Source: Oligosphaera ethanolica (GTDB lineage: Bacteria > Verrucomicrobiota > Lentisphaeria > Oligosphaerales > Oligosphaeraceae). From it: a stretch of DNA of 64,000 bases. The stretch spans positions 124,001-188,000 of the forward strand of contig NZ_JAUSVL010000001.1 in assembly GCF_030814695.1 (NCBI RefSeq), read 5' to 3'. A model generated the notes under the pieces. It was not told the DNA's origin, made no database searches, and saw only the letters and a program-made list of their open reading frames with translations. Each line of letters begins with the position of its first letter. Within the stretch, counting starts at the first letter, position 1. Positions 33,585-43,221 of this stretch are shown in pieces. Position numbers and translations under genes: made by a program.

Positions 33585-34682
33585 TCAGCAGAACTCTTTG
33601 AAACGCGGGTCGCCGTTAGCGTTCACCGCCATGCCATCCAGCTCGACCAGCCATCCCGGCCGACAGACCGAACCCTTTACCATAATCCGCGGCATTTCCG
33701 CAGACAAACGCCGGGACATCACCGCCTCGACCAGCCCCGCGTCCGCCGGATCGCGTAAATACACCACCGCCTGCCGCATATCGGCCAGCGTCCCGCCGTG
33801 GTTTTCCAGCAACGCCGTGACATTGTCGATCACCCGCTCCGCCTGGGCGACCACATCGCACTCGTACAGCGTCTTGCCATGGCGGTCGATGCTGGCCGTG
33901 CCCGACAGCAGGTAATGCGAACGATCGCCGTAGATGATGCGCGTGCCGCGCTCAAAGGTTACGCCATACACATGCGTCGGCGAGAGGTTATCCAGGGCCT
34001 GCATGTACTCAATCTGCGCCGGGTCATGCCCGAACAGCGCAAAGGAGTCCATGCGCACCAGCCGATCATGCGGATGCGACTGGCCCTCAATGCCCGTGCT
34101 CGCAATGTAATGCGTGTCAGCCGTCAGACCCTGTTCGGTGAAATAACGGCGGCGCGACTCCACCAGACCCGCGTAGTTGTTGTCGATGTCACGGCAGTAA
34201 ATCCAGGTCCGCTGCAAGTTGTTCGCAATCGTGCCACCGCGACGCGCCAGCACCTCAGCTACCGCCCGCAGCTCGGCGGCCATCTGCGGACCGCTGCCCC
34301 GCTCGGACGTCAGCGCGCTGCCCATGAACAGCAGCTCGTAATTGCGCAGGCGAAGGCTCAAAACGCCGTCCGTCAACGACGGCGACGACGGCAAATCCAT
34401 TGTGTAGGCCTCCATGGCCACCCGGCTGCCGCACACCGGCGCCTGCCCCACTACCGCCACCGAAACACCCATGGCCGCCGTCAGCATTTCCACCACCGCC
34501 GTCTGGTTCGCAATGTCACTCACATGCAGACGCATCACCGCCGGCCCGCCCCCCAACGACTCCCGACAGCGCGCCAGCAGCTCCTCACACTCGTCCCGAA
34601 AACTCTTTCCCGGCCGCGCCGTGCCAGCAAAAAAACGCTCTGTCAAACCACTCTTGCCGGTGAATATGGACGTATCAGTCAT
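33585..34682 (-). CDS. Chorismatase-like protein (FkbO/Hyg5/XanB2 type, RidA-fold)
   Basis: 365 residues. The C-terminal half has the marks of the chorismatase/YjgF-like family: YGVTFERGTRIIYGDRSHYL, LLSGTASIDRHGKT, DVVAQAERVIDNVTALL and DMRQAVVYLRDPADAG. The N-terminal half contains a second related domain (WIYCRDIDNNYAGLVESRRR). Known members convert chorismate to a dihydroxycyclohexadiene carboxylate or to 3-/4-hydroxybenzoate plus pyruvate. Coupling to a DAHP synthase supports a chorismate-derived product here (inference). AAGG precedes the ATG. Alternative: an uncharacterised double RidA hydrolase. Confidence 0.65.
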   Translation of the reverse strand: MTDTSIFTGKSGLTERFFAGTARPGKSFRDECEELLARCRESLGGGPAVMRLHVSDIANQTAVVEMLTAAMGVSVAVVGQAPVCGSRVAMEAYTMDLPSSPSLTDGVLSLRLRNYELLFMGSALTSERGSGPQMAAELRAVAEVLARRGGTIANNLQRTWIYCRDIDNNYAGLVESRRRYFTEQGLTADTHYIASTGIEGQSHPHDRLVRMDSFALFGHDPAQIEYMQALDNLSPTHVYGVTFERGTRIIYGDRSHYLLSGTASIDRHGKTLYECDVVAQAERVIDNVTALLENHGGTLADMRQAVVYLRDPADAGLVEAVMSRRLSAEMPRIMVKGSVCRPGWLVELDGMAVNANGDPRFKEFC

Positions 34683-35414
34683 GATCTACCTTGCTCTGTG
34701 CTCGTTGCTTCCTGACGCAGCCTGGCGGCCGCGCTGCTAAAATCACCTGCCGGGTCACGGCGACCTCAGTCATGCTCAAAACGATGCTCACCGCAATAAA
34801 TTGGCCGCCAGGCAACAGCGGCAGCCCACTACGCGCCTGGCGACCTGCCACCTATAAAACGCAGTACGTGCTCGCTTTATAATACCATTTCCCGGCCTTT
34901 CTCCCGACGCCTTGTCTTCTTCGCGCCATCGCGCCTTCCTATCGGCGGCGTGGATTGACGCGCAGCGGCAAGACATGCCGCCTCTTTCTTGTCTTCTTCG
35001 CGCCTTCGCGCCTTCGCGTGAGGAACAATCTTCGCGCCTTTCTATCGGCGGCGTGGATTGACGCGCAGCGGCAAGACATGCCGCCTCTTTCTTGTCTTCT
35101 TCGCGCCTTCGCGTGAGGAAAAATACCCCCGCGGCAAGCCGTGAGGCACAGAACGCCACCCCTACAATTCGCGCCTTTCTATCGGCGGCGTGGATTGACG
35201 CGCAGCGGCAAGACATGCCGCCTCTTTCTTGTCTTCTTCGCGCCTTCGCGCCTTCGCGTGAGGAAAAATACCCCCGCGGCAAGCCGCGAGGCACAGAACG
35301 CCCGCACCGCTGTTTTTCCGACACGTAGCAATAGACTATCGCCCTGGTGCGGTTACATTTGAAAACACTGTGCCGACGACGTCTTTTTGCCCTCTCTCAG
35401 CCAAGGAGAAGATG
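34683..35414. repeat. Inverted block of the CTCACGCGAAGG family, then leader of the LamG gene
   Basis: Three long copies lie at about 34905-35030, 35031-35150 and 35165-35300, in the opposite orientation to the block at 32.3-32.8 kb. The DAHP synthase/chorismatase pair thus sits between inverted repeats of one family. 35301-35402 precedes the next gene and shows nothing further. Confidence 0.8.
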
Positions 35415-38400
35415 ATGCTCCATGCCTCAACGAAATTAGCCGCCATCGGCTGCCTCCTGACCCTCAGTGCCTACGCCACATCGCTCTTCCCGCCACTCGC
35501 CGAGCTCAGCGCGCACAGCGGCGACGAAGGCGGCGGCCCCCTGATCAAGCGCGGCAACGCCCTTGTCTTCAAGGTCCACGTCGAGCCCCCCACCCTCAAT
35601 CACCTCGTAAAACTCAGCGTTGCCGACGACGGCATCGTCCTTGACTCCAGCGCGCTCGCCGGCCAGGACTTCCGCAAGGTCGTCACCGGCTGGGAAACTC
35701 TCGACCAGCGCCAGTTCAACGACGAATCCCACCAAATCAAGCTCGAGGTCACCGGTCCCGAAAAAGGCGTCATCAGCATCTATTTCGAAGGACGGACCGA
35801 CGACGGCAAGCATTTCTACAAACCCACCCACGTGCGCAGCAATGGCCAACGCAGCATCCTCAGCGCCATCTCGACCCTCCCTGCTAATTTCCAGCATTTC
35901 CACCTCCGCTTCGATTTCACCACCCCGGGCATCTACCGCATCCACGACATCGCCTTCGCTGGCGTCAGCAGCTACAGCCGCAGCCCCGACGCGCCGCGGC
36001 GCAGCCCCGAACTCATCTTCCACGCGCCCTTCGACGGCAATGCCCAGCCGGCCATCGCCAAGGGCAATGCCCAGCCCCTCGCGGCCGAACGCCTTGACTT
36101 CCAGCCCGGCCTGCTTGGCCAGGCCCTTTACGTCACCAAAGACAACCAGGCCGACCTGCGTTATGCCACGACTGGCAATATCGTCCCCAACTGCGGCACC
36201 ATCGCCCTGTGGGTCAAACCCGATTGGGACGATCTCGCCGGCGTCAGCTACACGAAAAAAGACTACCACAGTTTCTTCTGCATGGACCGCCCGTCGCCCC
36301 GCAATGGCTCCGGCGCCATCTGGCTGTGGTCATGGGGAGCCGTCCCCCGAGCCGACACCAGCGATATGAGCGACAGCTATAAAACCGGCACCAAAAGCCT
36401 CGCCTCCGACCAGTGGGCACACGTCGCCATGACCTGGGACGAAAATGGCAGCGCGCTCTTCATCAATGGCCGCCCCGCCAAAACCGCCAGCGACGGCCAT
36501 TCGCCGCTGGCCACCGACAAAAATGCCCACCTCATCCTCAAAGACCAGAACATCCCCTTCTTCTTCGTTGGCTCGCACCAGCAGGGCGAATACGCCAACG
36601 CCTGGCTGGACGATCTCCGCATCTACTCCGCGCCGCTCACCAATGACGAAATCTATGCACTAGCCAGCGACGTGCAGTACTTCACCCTCGACGTGCCGAG
36701 CAAGTACGTCCACCCAGGCACCGACAAGCCCATCAACGCCACGGTTAGCATCGTCAGAGACGGCCCCATGGCCTTCGCCTGGAAACTCCTCGACGCTCAA
36801 CAGCAGGTCCACCAGCAAAGCAGCGCGGCCATCACCCCGCCACCACGCCAAGATGGCGTCCGCGCTTTCCCTCTCGCCATCGCCAGCAAGGACCTCGCCC
36901 CCGGCAAATACCAGCTTGTCGTCAGCGAAGTCAGCGGCAATCACCAGGGCCTCCGTGAACGCCAAACCGATATACTCGTCCTCAGGGACAAAAATCCCTG
37001 GCTCAGCAGTGACGACGAACTCACTCTCAGCCACGTCGCCACCATCGTCCCCACCCCCGACATGAACGACCAGCAGCTCCTCCACGTCGGCCCGCTTCAC
37101 ACCCGCTCCCTCAACGGCCGCACATACCTCGAAGCCGACAGCGCCCGCGGCAGCCGCTTCGTCGTCCGCGCCGCCCTCCCCGACAAAGACGCCATCTACC
37201 TCCTCGAATGGGACTACCCCGACGACAAACGGCGCAGCGCCGACATCATCGCCCAATCGGCTATCGCTCAGGCCAACGAATACGAACTCCAGACTGGCTA
37301 CGCCGCCGGCGATGAATACGCCAACAGCAACGACTTCATCACCCAGAAATGCCTGTACTTCCCCCGCAGCGAAGACATCGCCATCATCTTCATGACCGCC
37401 CGAAAAGACGCCCCGGCCGCCGTCGCCGAAATCCGCATCCACAAAGTCCTCGCTGGCCTGCCGCCGGTCGCCATCACCGCGCCGCCGCCGGTCAACGACT
37501 GGCAGCGCAGCCTCGGCCTCTACTTCGAGGACCCGGCCATTCTCTACGACTTTGGCGTCCTCGCCAGCAGCATGACCACACTGGAAACCACCGTTGAGCG
37601 CTGCGCCGCCTACATGAAATACAGCGGCCAGGACATCCTCACCTACCCCGTCGTCTGGTATCAGGGACGCATCGGCGACACCTACAACCCCAGAAACCAC
37701 CCCGAAGATTTCATGGGCGCCTTCCTCAGTAAATTTGACCGCGAGGGCCTCGGCTTCATGGCCTCCTGCAATCAGCACAATATGCCCATCGGCCAGCTCA
37801 TAATCACCAGCCAGACCATCAACGACGGCTCTCTCCACGCAAGCCCCGTCAGTATCTGGAATACCGGCCGGCCAAACCCCGGCGGCTGGCATGGCACCTC
37901 GCCGAACTTCAATATCCTCCACCCCGATGTGCAACAGCACGTGATCCAGAACGTGGACCAGATCATCGCCGAAGGGGTCGCCCACCCGTCCTTCAAGGGC
38001 ATCACTTTCCACCTCACCAAACACGTCTTCCTCTGGTTCGGCGACATCGAAGCCGGCTATAACGACTACGCCATCGACGCCTTCACCAAGGACACCGGCA
38101 TCGCCGTCCCCGTCAACCGCAAAGACCCCCTCCGCGGCAAAGCCTACGCCGATTGGCTGCAGGCCAACGCCTTCGCAGAATGGGTCGACTGGCGCTGCCG
38201 CGAACTCGCCGCTTTCTACAAATCCATCGCTCAGCGCCTCCGCGACGCCCGGCCGGACCTCCGCCTCAATCTCTGCTCATTCCTCGCCATGCCCGATATC
38301 GCTCACCCCGACTACGCCCAGCCCGACTTCAACGCCATGATGGCACGCCGCGCCGGCCTCAACCCAGAGTACTATCACGACTGCGACAACATCGTCATCA

Positions 38401-39089
38401 CCCAGACGATCTACCCCGCCGACTACCGCTGGCGGGACGACGGCCGCAACACCCCAGCCGATGCCTACGAGCACCTCCGCGTCTTCGACTCCCTCCCTGG
38501 CTGCTACGATTTGCTCAATGACGCCAAAACGCCCTGGCTGCATCAGCATGACCGCTACTGGGAATCGGCCATCGGCTCTCAGAAGGCCGACCATTGGAGC
38601 GACACGCCATCCTACATCGCCTCGCCGTGGTTCCACGAAAGCGGCTGGCGCGTCAGCACCATCAACCCCGCTGGTAGACACGCCATGAAGCACTTCGTCC
38701 TCCCGCTGCGCTACCACGATCTCCTCGCCATCACCAAAGGCGGTTTCCTCATCGGCACCCACGGCATGGACGAGTTCCTCCGGCCCTTCGCTCAGGCCTT
38801 CCGCGCCCTCCCGGCGCAGCCCTTCGCCGACCTCGACACCCACTCCGAAACCGTCGTCGCCCGCGTCCTCGAACTCAATGGCGACACCTGGTTCTACATT
38901 GCCAACACCGGCGACACCCCCGCCACCGTCGACCTCGCCATCTCCGGCGACGGCGTCATTGACCTCGTCACCGGCAAGGCTCTTGATGGCTTCCGCGACA
39001 ACCACGGCACCCTCTCCCTCGCGCCCTACGACCTGCGCTCCTGCAAAACCAGCGGCAGCCAGTCCATTGGCGTCCGCGTGCCCGACTAA
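35415..39089 (+). CDS. Very large secreted LamG-domain protein, probable carbohydrate-active enzyme
   Basis: 1224 residues from ATG 35415 (AAGGAG six bases upstream; ATG 35412 is too close). Signal peptide LAAIGCLLTLSAYATSLF. A LamG/concanavalin-like domain spans about residues 210-430 (LIFHAPFDGN, NCGTIALWVKP, WAHVAMTWDENGSALFINGRP, WLDDLRIYSAPLTNDEIYAL). From about 700 on the sequence looks like a TIM-barrel hydrolase (SLGLYFEDPAILYDFGVLA, ITFHLTKHVFLWFGDIEAG, DARPDLRLNLCSF), and a short C-terminal beta domain follows (VVARVLELNGDTWFYIANTG). I cannot assign a known GH family. It is followed by a Na+/solute symporter that may import the released sugar. Confidence 0.75.
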   Translation: MLHASTKLAAIGCLLTLSAYATSLFPPLAELSAHSGDEGGGPLIKRGNALVFKVHVEPPTLNHLVKLSVADDGIVLDSSALAGQDFRKVVTGWETLDQRQFNDESHQIKLEVTGPEKGVISIYFEGRTDDGKHFYKPTHVRSNGQRSILSAISTLPANFQHFHLRFDFTTPGIYRIHDIAFAGVSSYSRSPDAPRRSPELIFHAPFDGNAQPAIAKGNAQPLAAERLDFQPGLLGQALYVTKDNQADLRYATTGNIVPNCGTIALWVKPDWDDLAGVSYTKKDYHSFFCMDRPSPRNGSGAIWLWSWGAVPRADTSDMSDSYKTGTKSLASDQWAHVAMTWDENGSALFINGRPAKTASDGHSPLATDKNAHLILKDQNIPFFFVGSHQQGEYANAWLDDLRIYSAPLTNDEIYALASDVQYFTLDVPSKYVHPGTDKPINATVSIVRDGPMAFAWKLLDAQQQVHQQSSAAITPPPRQDGVRAFPLAIASKDLAPGKYQLVVSEVSGNHQGLRERQTDILVLRDKNPWLSSDDELTLSHVATIVPTPDMNDQQLLHVGPLHTRSLNGRTYLEADSARGSRFVVRAALPDKDAIYLLEWDYPDDKRRSADIIAQSAIAQANEYELQTGYAAGDEYANSNDFITQKCLYFPRSEDIAIIFMTARKDAPAAVAEIRIHKVLAGLPPVAITAPPPVNDWQRSLGLYFEDPAILYDFGVLASSMTTLETTVERCAAYMKYSGQDILTYPVVWYQGRIGDTYNPRNHPEDFMGAFLSKFDREGLGFMASCNQHNMPIGQLIITSQTINDGSLHASPVSIWNTGRPNPGGWHGTSPNFNILHPDVQQHVIQNVDQIIAEGVAHPSFKGITFHLTKHVFLWFGDIEAGYNDYAIDAFTKDTGIAVPVNRKDPLRGKAYADWLQANAFAEWVDWRCRELAAFYKSIAQRLRDARPDLRLNLCSFLAMPDIAHPDYAQPDFNAMMARRAGLNPEYYHDCDNIVITQTIYPADYRWRDDGRNTPADAYEHLRVFDSLPGCYDLLNDAKTPWLHQHDRYWESAIGSQKADHWSDTPSYIASPWFHESGWRVSTINPAGRHAMKHFVLPLRYHDLLAITKGGFLIGTHGMDEFLRPFAQAFRALPAQPFADLDTHSETVVARVLELNGDTWFYIANTGDTPATVDLAISGDGVIDLVTGKALDGFRDNHGTLSLAPYDLRSCKTSGSQSIGVRVPD

Positions 39090-39489
39090 AGCAAAGGAGT
39101 TGTTCATTAATTACGTCTATTCTTTTCAACGCGAACGCTCTTTGCTGAAATGCATCGTCACCGACCACCATGTCACTCGCCGCGAAGCGGCAGAAGCGCT
39201 GAAAGCGCGAAACATACCAGCCCAGGACAAGCAGGCGCTGAAAGCGCGCGCTGCCCTGGGTATAACGGCGACTACGTTCGTGTTCCTCGGCCTCTTTGGC
39301 CCCGGTCGGCGAAGCTGACCGGGGCCAAAGAGGCAATGGAACCTCACCTTTTTTGTTTGCTATGTCGCACGCTTTCAGCGTGCCTGGGTATAGCTTAACA
39401 AATAATTATCGAACAGCCTCAGAGCTATTGTCACGACCTTTTTTTCACTCACCCTCCACAGCACCACAACCCGAGGAAATGCCCACTCC
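39090..39489. repeat. Gap with one hairpin-family repeat
   Basis: 39179-39342 is a copy of the CAGCCCAGG / GGCCCCGGTCGGC family. Its terminal hairpin here shows compensating changes (GGCCCCGG/CCGGGGCC instead of GGCCCCAG/CTGGGGCC). No gene. Confidence 0.85.
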
Positions 39490-41100
39490 ATGTCACATCT
39501 CTTCACCCTGCTGTCCTTCGTCTTTTTCACCGGCCTGGTCGCCGTCGTCACTTACTTCATCACCCGCAAGGAAGACGTCGCCAGCAACGACGGCTACTTC
39601 CTCGCCGGCAGAAATCTCACCTTTCCCATCATCGCCGGGTCGCTTCTGCTCACCAATCTGTCCACCGAGCAGCTCGTCGGGCTCAATGGCGACGCCTTCA
39701 CCTTCGGGTTGTCGGTCATGGTCTGGGAAGTGCTGGCCGTCGTCGCCTTGGTCGCCATGGGCCTGTTCTTCCTCCCGCGCTTCCTAAAAAGCGGCATTGC
39801 CACCCTCCCGCAGTTTTTGGCACTGCGCTATGACGCCACCACGCAGCTGATTTGCAATCTGATCTTCCTGCTCGCCTACGCGCTCATTCTCTTGCCGATC
39901 ATCCTCTACACCGGTGCCAGCGGCCTGGCCGGCATCCTCAATCTCTCCGAACTCACCGGCATTGAGAACCGCAGCACGTTGCTATGGCTGACCGTGTGGT
40001 TCGTCGGCATCGTCGGGTCGATCTACGCACTCTTCGGGGGCCTGCGTTCGGTCGCCGTCTCCGACACCCTCAACGGTATTGGCCTGCTCAGCGGCGGCCT
40101 GCTGATCACCTACCTGGGCCTCTCGCTCATCGGCGACGGCAATGCCTTGAATGGCCTGAATACCCTCAGCGAGACCATTCCCGACCGTTTCAACTCCATC
40201 GGCGGGCCCAAAACCAACGTGCCCTTCTACACCATCTTCACCGGCGTGCTCCTCAATAATCTCTTCTACTGGTGCACCAACCAGCAGATCATCCAGCGCA
40301 CCCTCGCCGCGCGTAGTCTGTCCGAAGGCCAAAAGGGCATCTTCCTCACGGGCGCCCTCAAGCTGCTCGGCCCCTTGTACCTCGTCCTCCCCGGCATCAT
40401 GGCATTCTACCTGTACGGTGCTGGCAATGGCCTGCGCCCGGTTGACGCCTACGGCACCCTCGTCCGCAATGTCCTGCCCGCGCCCCTCGCCGGCTTCTTC
40501 GCCGCCGTCATGGTCGGCGCCATCCTCTCCTCCTTCAACTCCGCCCTCAACAGCACCTGCACCCTCTTCAGCCTCGGCATCTACAAGGCCATGTGGAAAA
40601 AAGACGCCGGCGACGGCGCCGTCGTCCAGTCCGGCAAGCGCTTCGGCTACGTCGTCGCCATCCTCGCCATGCTTGTCGCGCCCTTCCTCGACGGCCAGGA
40701 CAGCATCTTCAACTACCTGCAGAAAATGAACGGCATTTACTTCATACCCATCTTCGCCGTCGTCGTCGTCGGCATGCTCGCCAAACGCGTCCCGGCCATC
40801 GCCGCCAACGCCGCCCTCGTCATCGGCGTCGTCACCCTCAGCGTCGGCTTCTTCGCCTTCCCGCAGGCCGTCGCCAAAATCAACGACTTCCATTTCCTCG
40901 GCATTGTCTTCGCCTTGCTCGTCGTCATGATGCTCGCCATCGGCGCCCTCAAACCCACGCCCACCGCCTGGACACAGCAAGATACCAGCGCCGTCGAACT
41001 CAAACCATGGAAATACGCCACCCCCGCTGGCATCACCCTGCTCGTCCTCGTCTTCCTGATCTACGCCATCTTCGCCGACTTCACCGTCCTCGCCGGATAG
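39490..41100 (+). CDS. Sodium:solute symporter (SSS/SLC5 family)
   Basis: 536 residues with about 14 hydrophobic segments. Family features include the substituted membrane entry LAGRNLTFPIIAGSLLLTNLSTEQLVGLNG, GLRSVAVSDTLNG, the STEQ motif typical of sugar-type bacterial SSS transporters, and FNSALNSTCTLFSLGIYK. It imports a sugar or similar solute with Na+. Together with the Na+-type V-ATPase it suggests a sodium economy. Ends in a typical Trp-rich, hydrophobic last helix. Confidence 0.88.
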   Translation: MSHLFTLLSFVFFTGLVAVVTYFITRKEDVASNDGYFLAGRNLTFPIIAGSLLLTNLSTEQLVGLNGDAFTFGLSVMVWEVLAVVALVAMGLFFLPRFLKSGIATLPQFLALRYDATTQLICNLIFLLAYALILLPIILYTGASGLAGILNLSELTGIENRSTLLWLTVWFVGIVGSIYALFGGLRSVAVSDTLNGIGLLSGGLLITYLGLSLIGDGNALNGLNTLSETIPDRFNSIGGPKTNVPFYTIFTGVLLNNLFYWCTNQQIIQRTLAARSLSEGQKGIFLTGALKLLGPLYLVLPGIMAFYLYGAGNGLRPVDAYGTLVRNVLPAPLAGFFAAVMVGAILSSFNSALNSTCTLFSLGIYKAMWKKDAGDGAVVQSGKRFGYVVAILAMLVAPFLDGQDSIFNYLQKMNGIYFIPIFAVVVVGMLAKRVPAIAANAALVIGVVTLSVGFFAFPQAVAKINDFHFLGIVFALLVVMMLAIGALKPTPTAWTQQDTSAVELKPWKYATPAGITLLVLVFLIYAIFADFTVLAG

Positions 41101-41158
41101 CCCATCCCGCGCAACCAAAAACGCTATCCGCTCTCCTACCCTGCCTTCCCTGCCCAAC

Positions 41159-41281
41159 GCTCTCTGCGGCGCGGCTGTCGCTTGGCGACAGCCGCGCCGC
41201 AGAGAGCCGAGATGGGATAGGTGGGGGAGCGCGAGGGGGCGGAAAGGGCTAACAGCCCTTTCCGCCCCCTCGCAAAACCTG
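41159..41281. repeat. Perfect 23-bp hairpin plus partial family-C repeat
   Basis: GCTCTCTGCGGCGCGGCTGT... at 41159-41181 pairs perfectly with 41185-41207 across a TTG loop. It continues with GATGGGATAGGTGGGGGAGC and a second hairpin (GGGGGCGGAAAGGGCT / AGCCCTTTCCGCCCCC), the layout of the family at 43.2-43.7, 46.9-47.2 and 51.2-51.5 kb. It lies between convergent genes. Confidence 0.9.
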
Positions 41282-41305
41282 CTTATGCATTTCGGACGCC
41301 CCCGC

Positions 41306-41767
41306 CTACGCGTCGCCGCCTTGCCGCAGTCGCTTGGTTTCGCCGCGGACGCGTTTTGTAGCGAGTCGTCGTTCCTTGCTGGCGCGGGTCGGCTTGGTTG
41401 CGCGGCGCGGTTTGGGGGGCGTTGCGGCGGCCAGCAGCATTTCCACCAGTCGGTCAATCGCGGCTTCACGATTGCGTTTTTGGCTACGGTATTCCTGCGC
41501 AGTAATCACCAGCACACCATCGCCCGACAGCCGCGAGCCGATCTGCTTCAGGAGCCGTTCCCGTACCCCCTCGGGCAGACTCGGCGACGTCATCACCGGA
41601 AAGCGCAATTGCACGGCCGACTCCGTGCGGTTCACGTGCTGGCCGCCGGGTCCCGACGCCCGCGTGAATTCAAACTCAATCTCATCCAGCGCAATCTGCA
41701 GGGTCGGCCCCACGCGCAAAAAACGGCCGCCGCCATCGCTGCCCTGTCCTGTCTTCACTTCCGTCAT
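41306..41767 (-). CDS. arfB: Peptidyl-tRNA hydrolase ArfB-like (stalled ribosome rescue)
   Basis: 153 residues from ATG 41767. It has the catalytic GGQ of release factors (FEFTRASGPGGQHVNRTESAVQLRF) but no codon-recognition domain, and a basic C-terminal tail (KPTRASKERRLATKRVRGETKRLRQ) that in ArfB enters the empty mRNA channel. Function: releases nascent chains from ribosomes stalled without a stop codon. Stands just downstream of the prepilin gene on the same strand, overlapping only in a longer, unlikely start. Confidence 0.9.
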   Translation of the reverse strand: MTEVKTGQGSDGGGRFLRVGPTLQIALDEIEFEFTRASGPGGQHVNRTESAVQLRFPVMTSPSLPEGVRERLLKQIGSRLSGDGVLVITAQEYRSQKRNREAAIDRLVEMLLAAATPPKPRRATKPTRASKERRLATKRVRGETKRLRQGGDA

Positions 41768-41796
41768 GCCCCTGTGCCCCAATCCTCTCTGCAAGC

Positions 41797-42444
41797 TCAA
41801 AAGAATTCCCGCGGCTCGACGCCGTCGCAATTATAGCGTATCTCGTCGATAGCCCACTTCTGCCAATCGGCATGGCCGTCGCAATACGTAAATACATTGC
41901 CCTTGCCGTGGCGGTTCGCGGGGGTATTCCCCGACAGCAGAAAATACCCATCGTCCGTCGTATTGGGCCGATTACCGCCCATGCCCTCTTCCAGCAGCAG
42001 CGGACACTCCGCCGGCTTGCTCACGTCGCCCGTATGCGCATCCTTAAGATCCGAATTAACCGCGTAGCTGTTGGTAGTGCCGGTGTGATCCGCCGGGCAC
42101 ACATAGACCTTCTCACTGCCCACATAGGGATAGATGGTCCCCACCTGCACAATGAACGGCCCTTCCGTAGGCACCGGAAAACTCTGAAAATACACCCAGC
42201 CGCCCGTTGCCGAGGCACCGCTATGTCCGTGAACCAAATGCGGGAACATCCCCCGATTGTCTTGGCTGTACATCGTAAAGGCCATGCCCATCTGCCGCTG
42301 GTTGCTCAGGCAATTCGCCTGCCAGGCCTTCTCGCGGGCCTTGTTCAGCGCCGGCAACAATAGCGCCGCCAAAATCGCAATGATGCCAATCACCACCAGC
42401 AGCTCAATCAGCGTGAAAAAACGCCCGCCTGTTGTTCTGTTCAT
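41797..42444 (-). CDS. Prepilin-like protein with type II/IV methylation signal and H-x9-DG-type C-terminus
   Basis: 215 residues from ATG 42444 (AGGAGAAG upstream). The N-terminal [20 protein letters not shown] is a class III signal peptide cleaved by prepilin peptidase. The C-terminus has [20 protein letters not shown], the mark of the very large pseudopilin-like families of Lentisphaerota and Planctomycetes, whose role is unsettled. Two further cysteines ([20 protein letters not shown]) may form disulphides. Divergent from rubredoxin. Confidence 0.88.
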   Translation of the reverse strand: MNRTTGGRFFTLIELLVVIGIIAILAALLLPALNKAREKAWQANCLSNQRQMGMAFTMYSQDNRGMFPHLVHGHSGASATGGWVYFQSFPVPTEGPFIVQVGTIYPYVGSEKVYVCPADHTGTTNSYAVNSDLKDAHTGDVSKPAECPLLLEEGMGGNRPNTTDDGYFLLSGNTPANRHGKGNVFTYCDGHADWQKWAIDEIRYNCDGVEPREFF

Positions 42445-42688
42445 GGCCGTCTTCTCCTGTCTCCAAACCCGCCCGGAACTCTGGCCCCGCGCCAGACGCC
42501 AAACATCACGACCCGCCAACACCATATTCATTAGTCTGCTACCAACGCGCTTTTTTTCAATACGCGCTTTCTTATAAGAATCGTTTGGCCTTTACTCCTA
42601 TGCCGTATATCTTATGAACTGCTTTCGAGGGCGGCTGATATCGCCGCGGTGTCCACGGATTATCAACCCGAAACCATAAGGAGGTAAT

Positions 42689-42853
42689 GTGAAAAAGTAT
42701 AAATGTACATTGTGCGGTTGGATATACGACCCGGCTAAGGGCGACCCGGACAATGATATCAAACCCGGAACCCCTTTTGACAAACTGCCAGATGACTGGA
42801 CTTGCCCGGAATGCGGAGCCACAAAAGAAGATTTTGAGCCCTGCGACGAGTAA
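42689..42853 (+). CDS. Rubredoxin
   Basis: 54 residues with a GTG start directly behind a strong AAGGAGGT site (42679-42686); an overlapping ATG at 42687 is followed at once by a stop and is not used. Both metal knuckles are present: [11 protein letters not shown] and [14 protein letters not shown], giving the four-Cys iron site of a small one-electron carrier. Typical of anaerobes, for example in oxygen/peroxide detoxification chains. Single gene with its own terminator. Confidence 0.95.
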   Translation: MKKYKCTLCGWIYDPAKGDPDNDIKPGTPFDKLPDDWTCPECGATKEDFEPCDE

Positions 42854-42870
42854 GTGATAGCCAACCGCGC

Positions 42871-42905
42871 CGACTGCCGACTAAAAAACGGCAGTCGGTT
42901 TTTTT
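42871..42905 (+). terminator. Rho-independent terminator of rubredoxin
   Basis: CGACTGCCG (42871-42879) and CGGCAGTCG (42889-42897) form a perfect 9-bp stem with an ACTAAAAAA loop, followed by a T7 run (42899-42905), 18 bp after the stop codon. Confidence 0.93.
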
Positions 42906-42987
42906 GCTTGATGGCAGAAACACCGCAACCGAATCAATCACTCGCTCTGCATTGGTGCGGGCTACTGGCGCAGAGGAAAAAACATTT

Positions 42988-43221
42988 ATGAAAAAGAAAA
43001 TCACTTATACTGACGAACCAATGGGGGACGTAAGGGTGGTTCACGATTTTCTTCCCCCGCCTGAAGAATTGGCCTTTCAGGAAGAAACGATCAAAGTCAC
43101 CCTGCAACTCAGTCGCAGCAGTGTTGACTTCTTTAAGAAAGAGGCCCAAATCCACAACACGCCATACCAGCGAATGATTCGACACTTGCTGGATGAATAC
43201 ACCGCGCGACACACGCGGTGA
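42988..43221 (+). CDS. Ribbon-helix-helix (CopG/BrnA-like) protein, possibly an orphan antitoxin
   Basis: 77 residues from ATG 42988; a longer frame from 42904 overlaps the rubredoxin terminator and is unlikely. The C-terminal half, IKVTLQLSRSSVDFFKKEAQIHNTPYQRMIRHLLDEYTARH, has the strand-helix-helix pattern of CopG/BrnA DNA-binding antitoxins. The N-terminal part is charged and flexible. No toxin gene is visible upstream or downstream, so it may be solitary or a remnant of a BrnTA pair. Confidence 0.65.
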   Translation: MKKKITYTDEPMGDVRVVHDFLPPPEELAFQEETIKVTLQLSRSSVDFFKKEAQIHNTPYQRMIRHLLDEYTARHTR

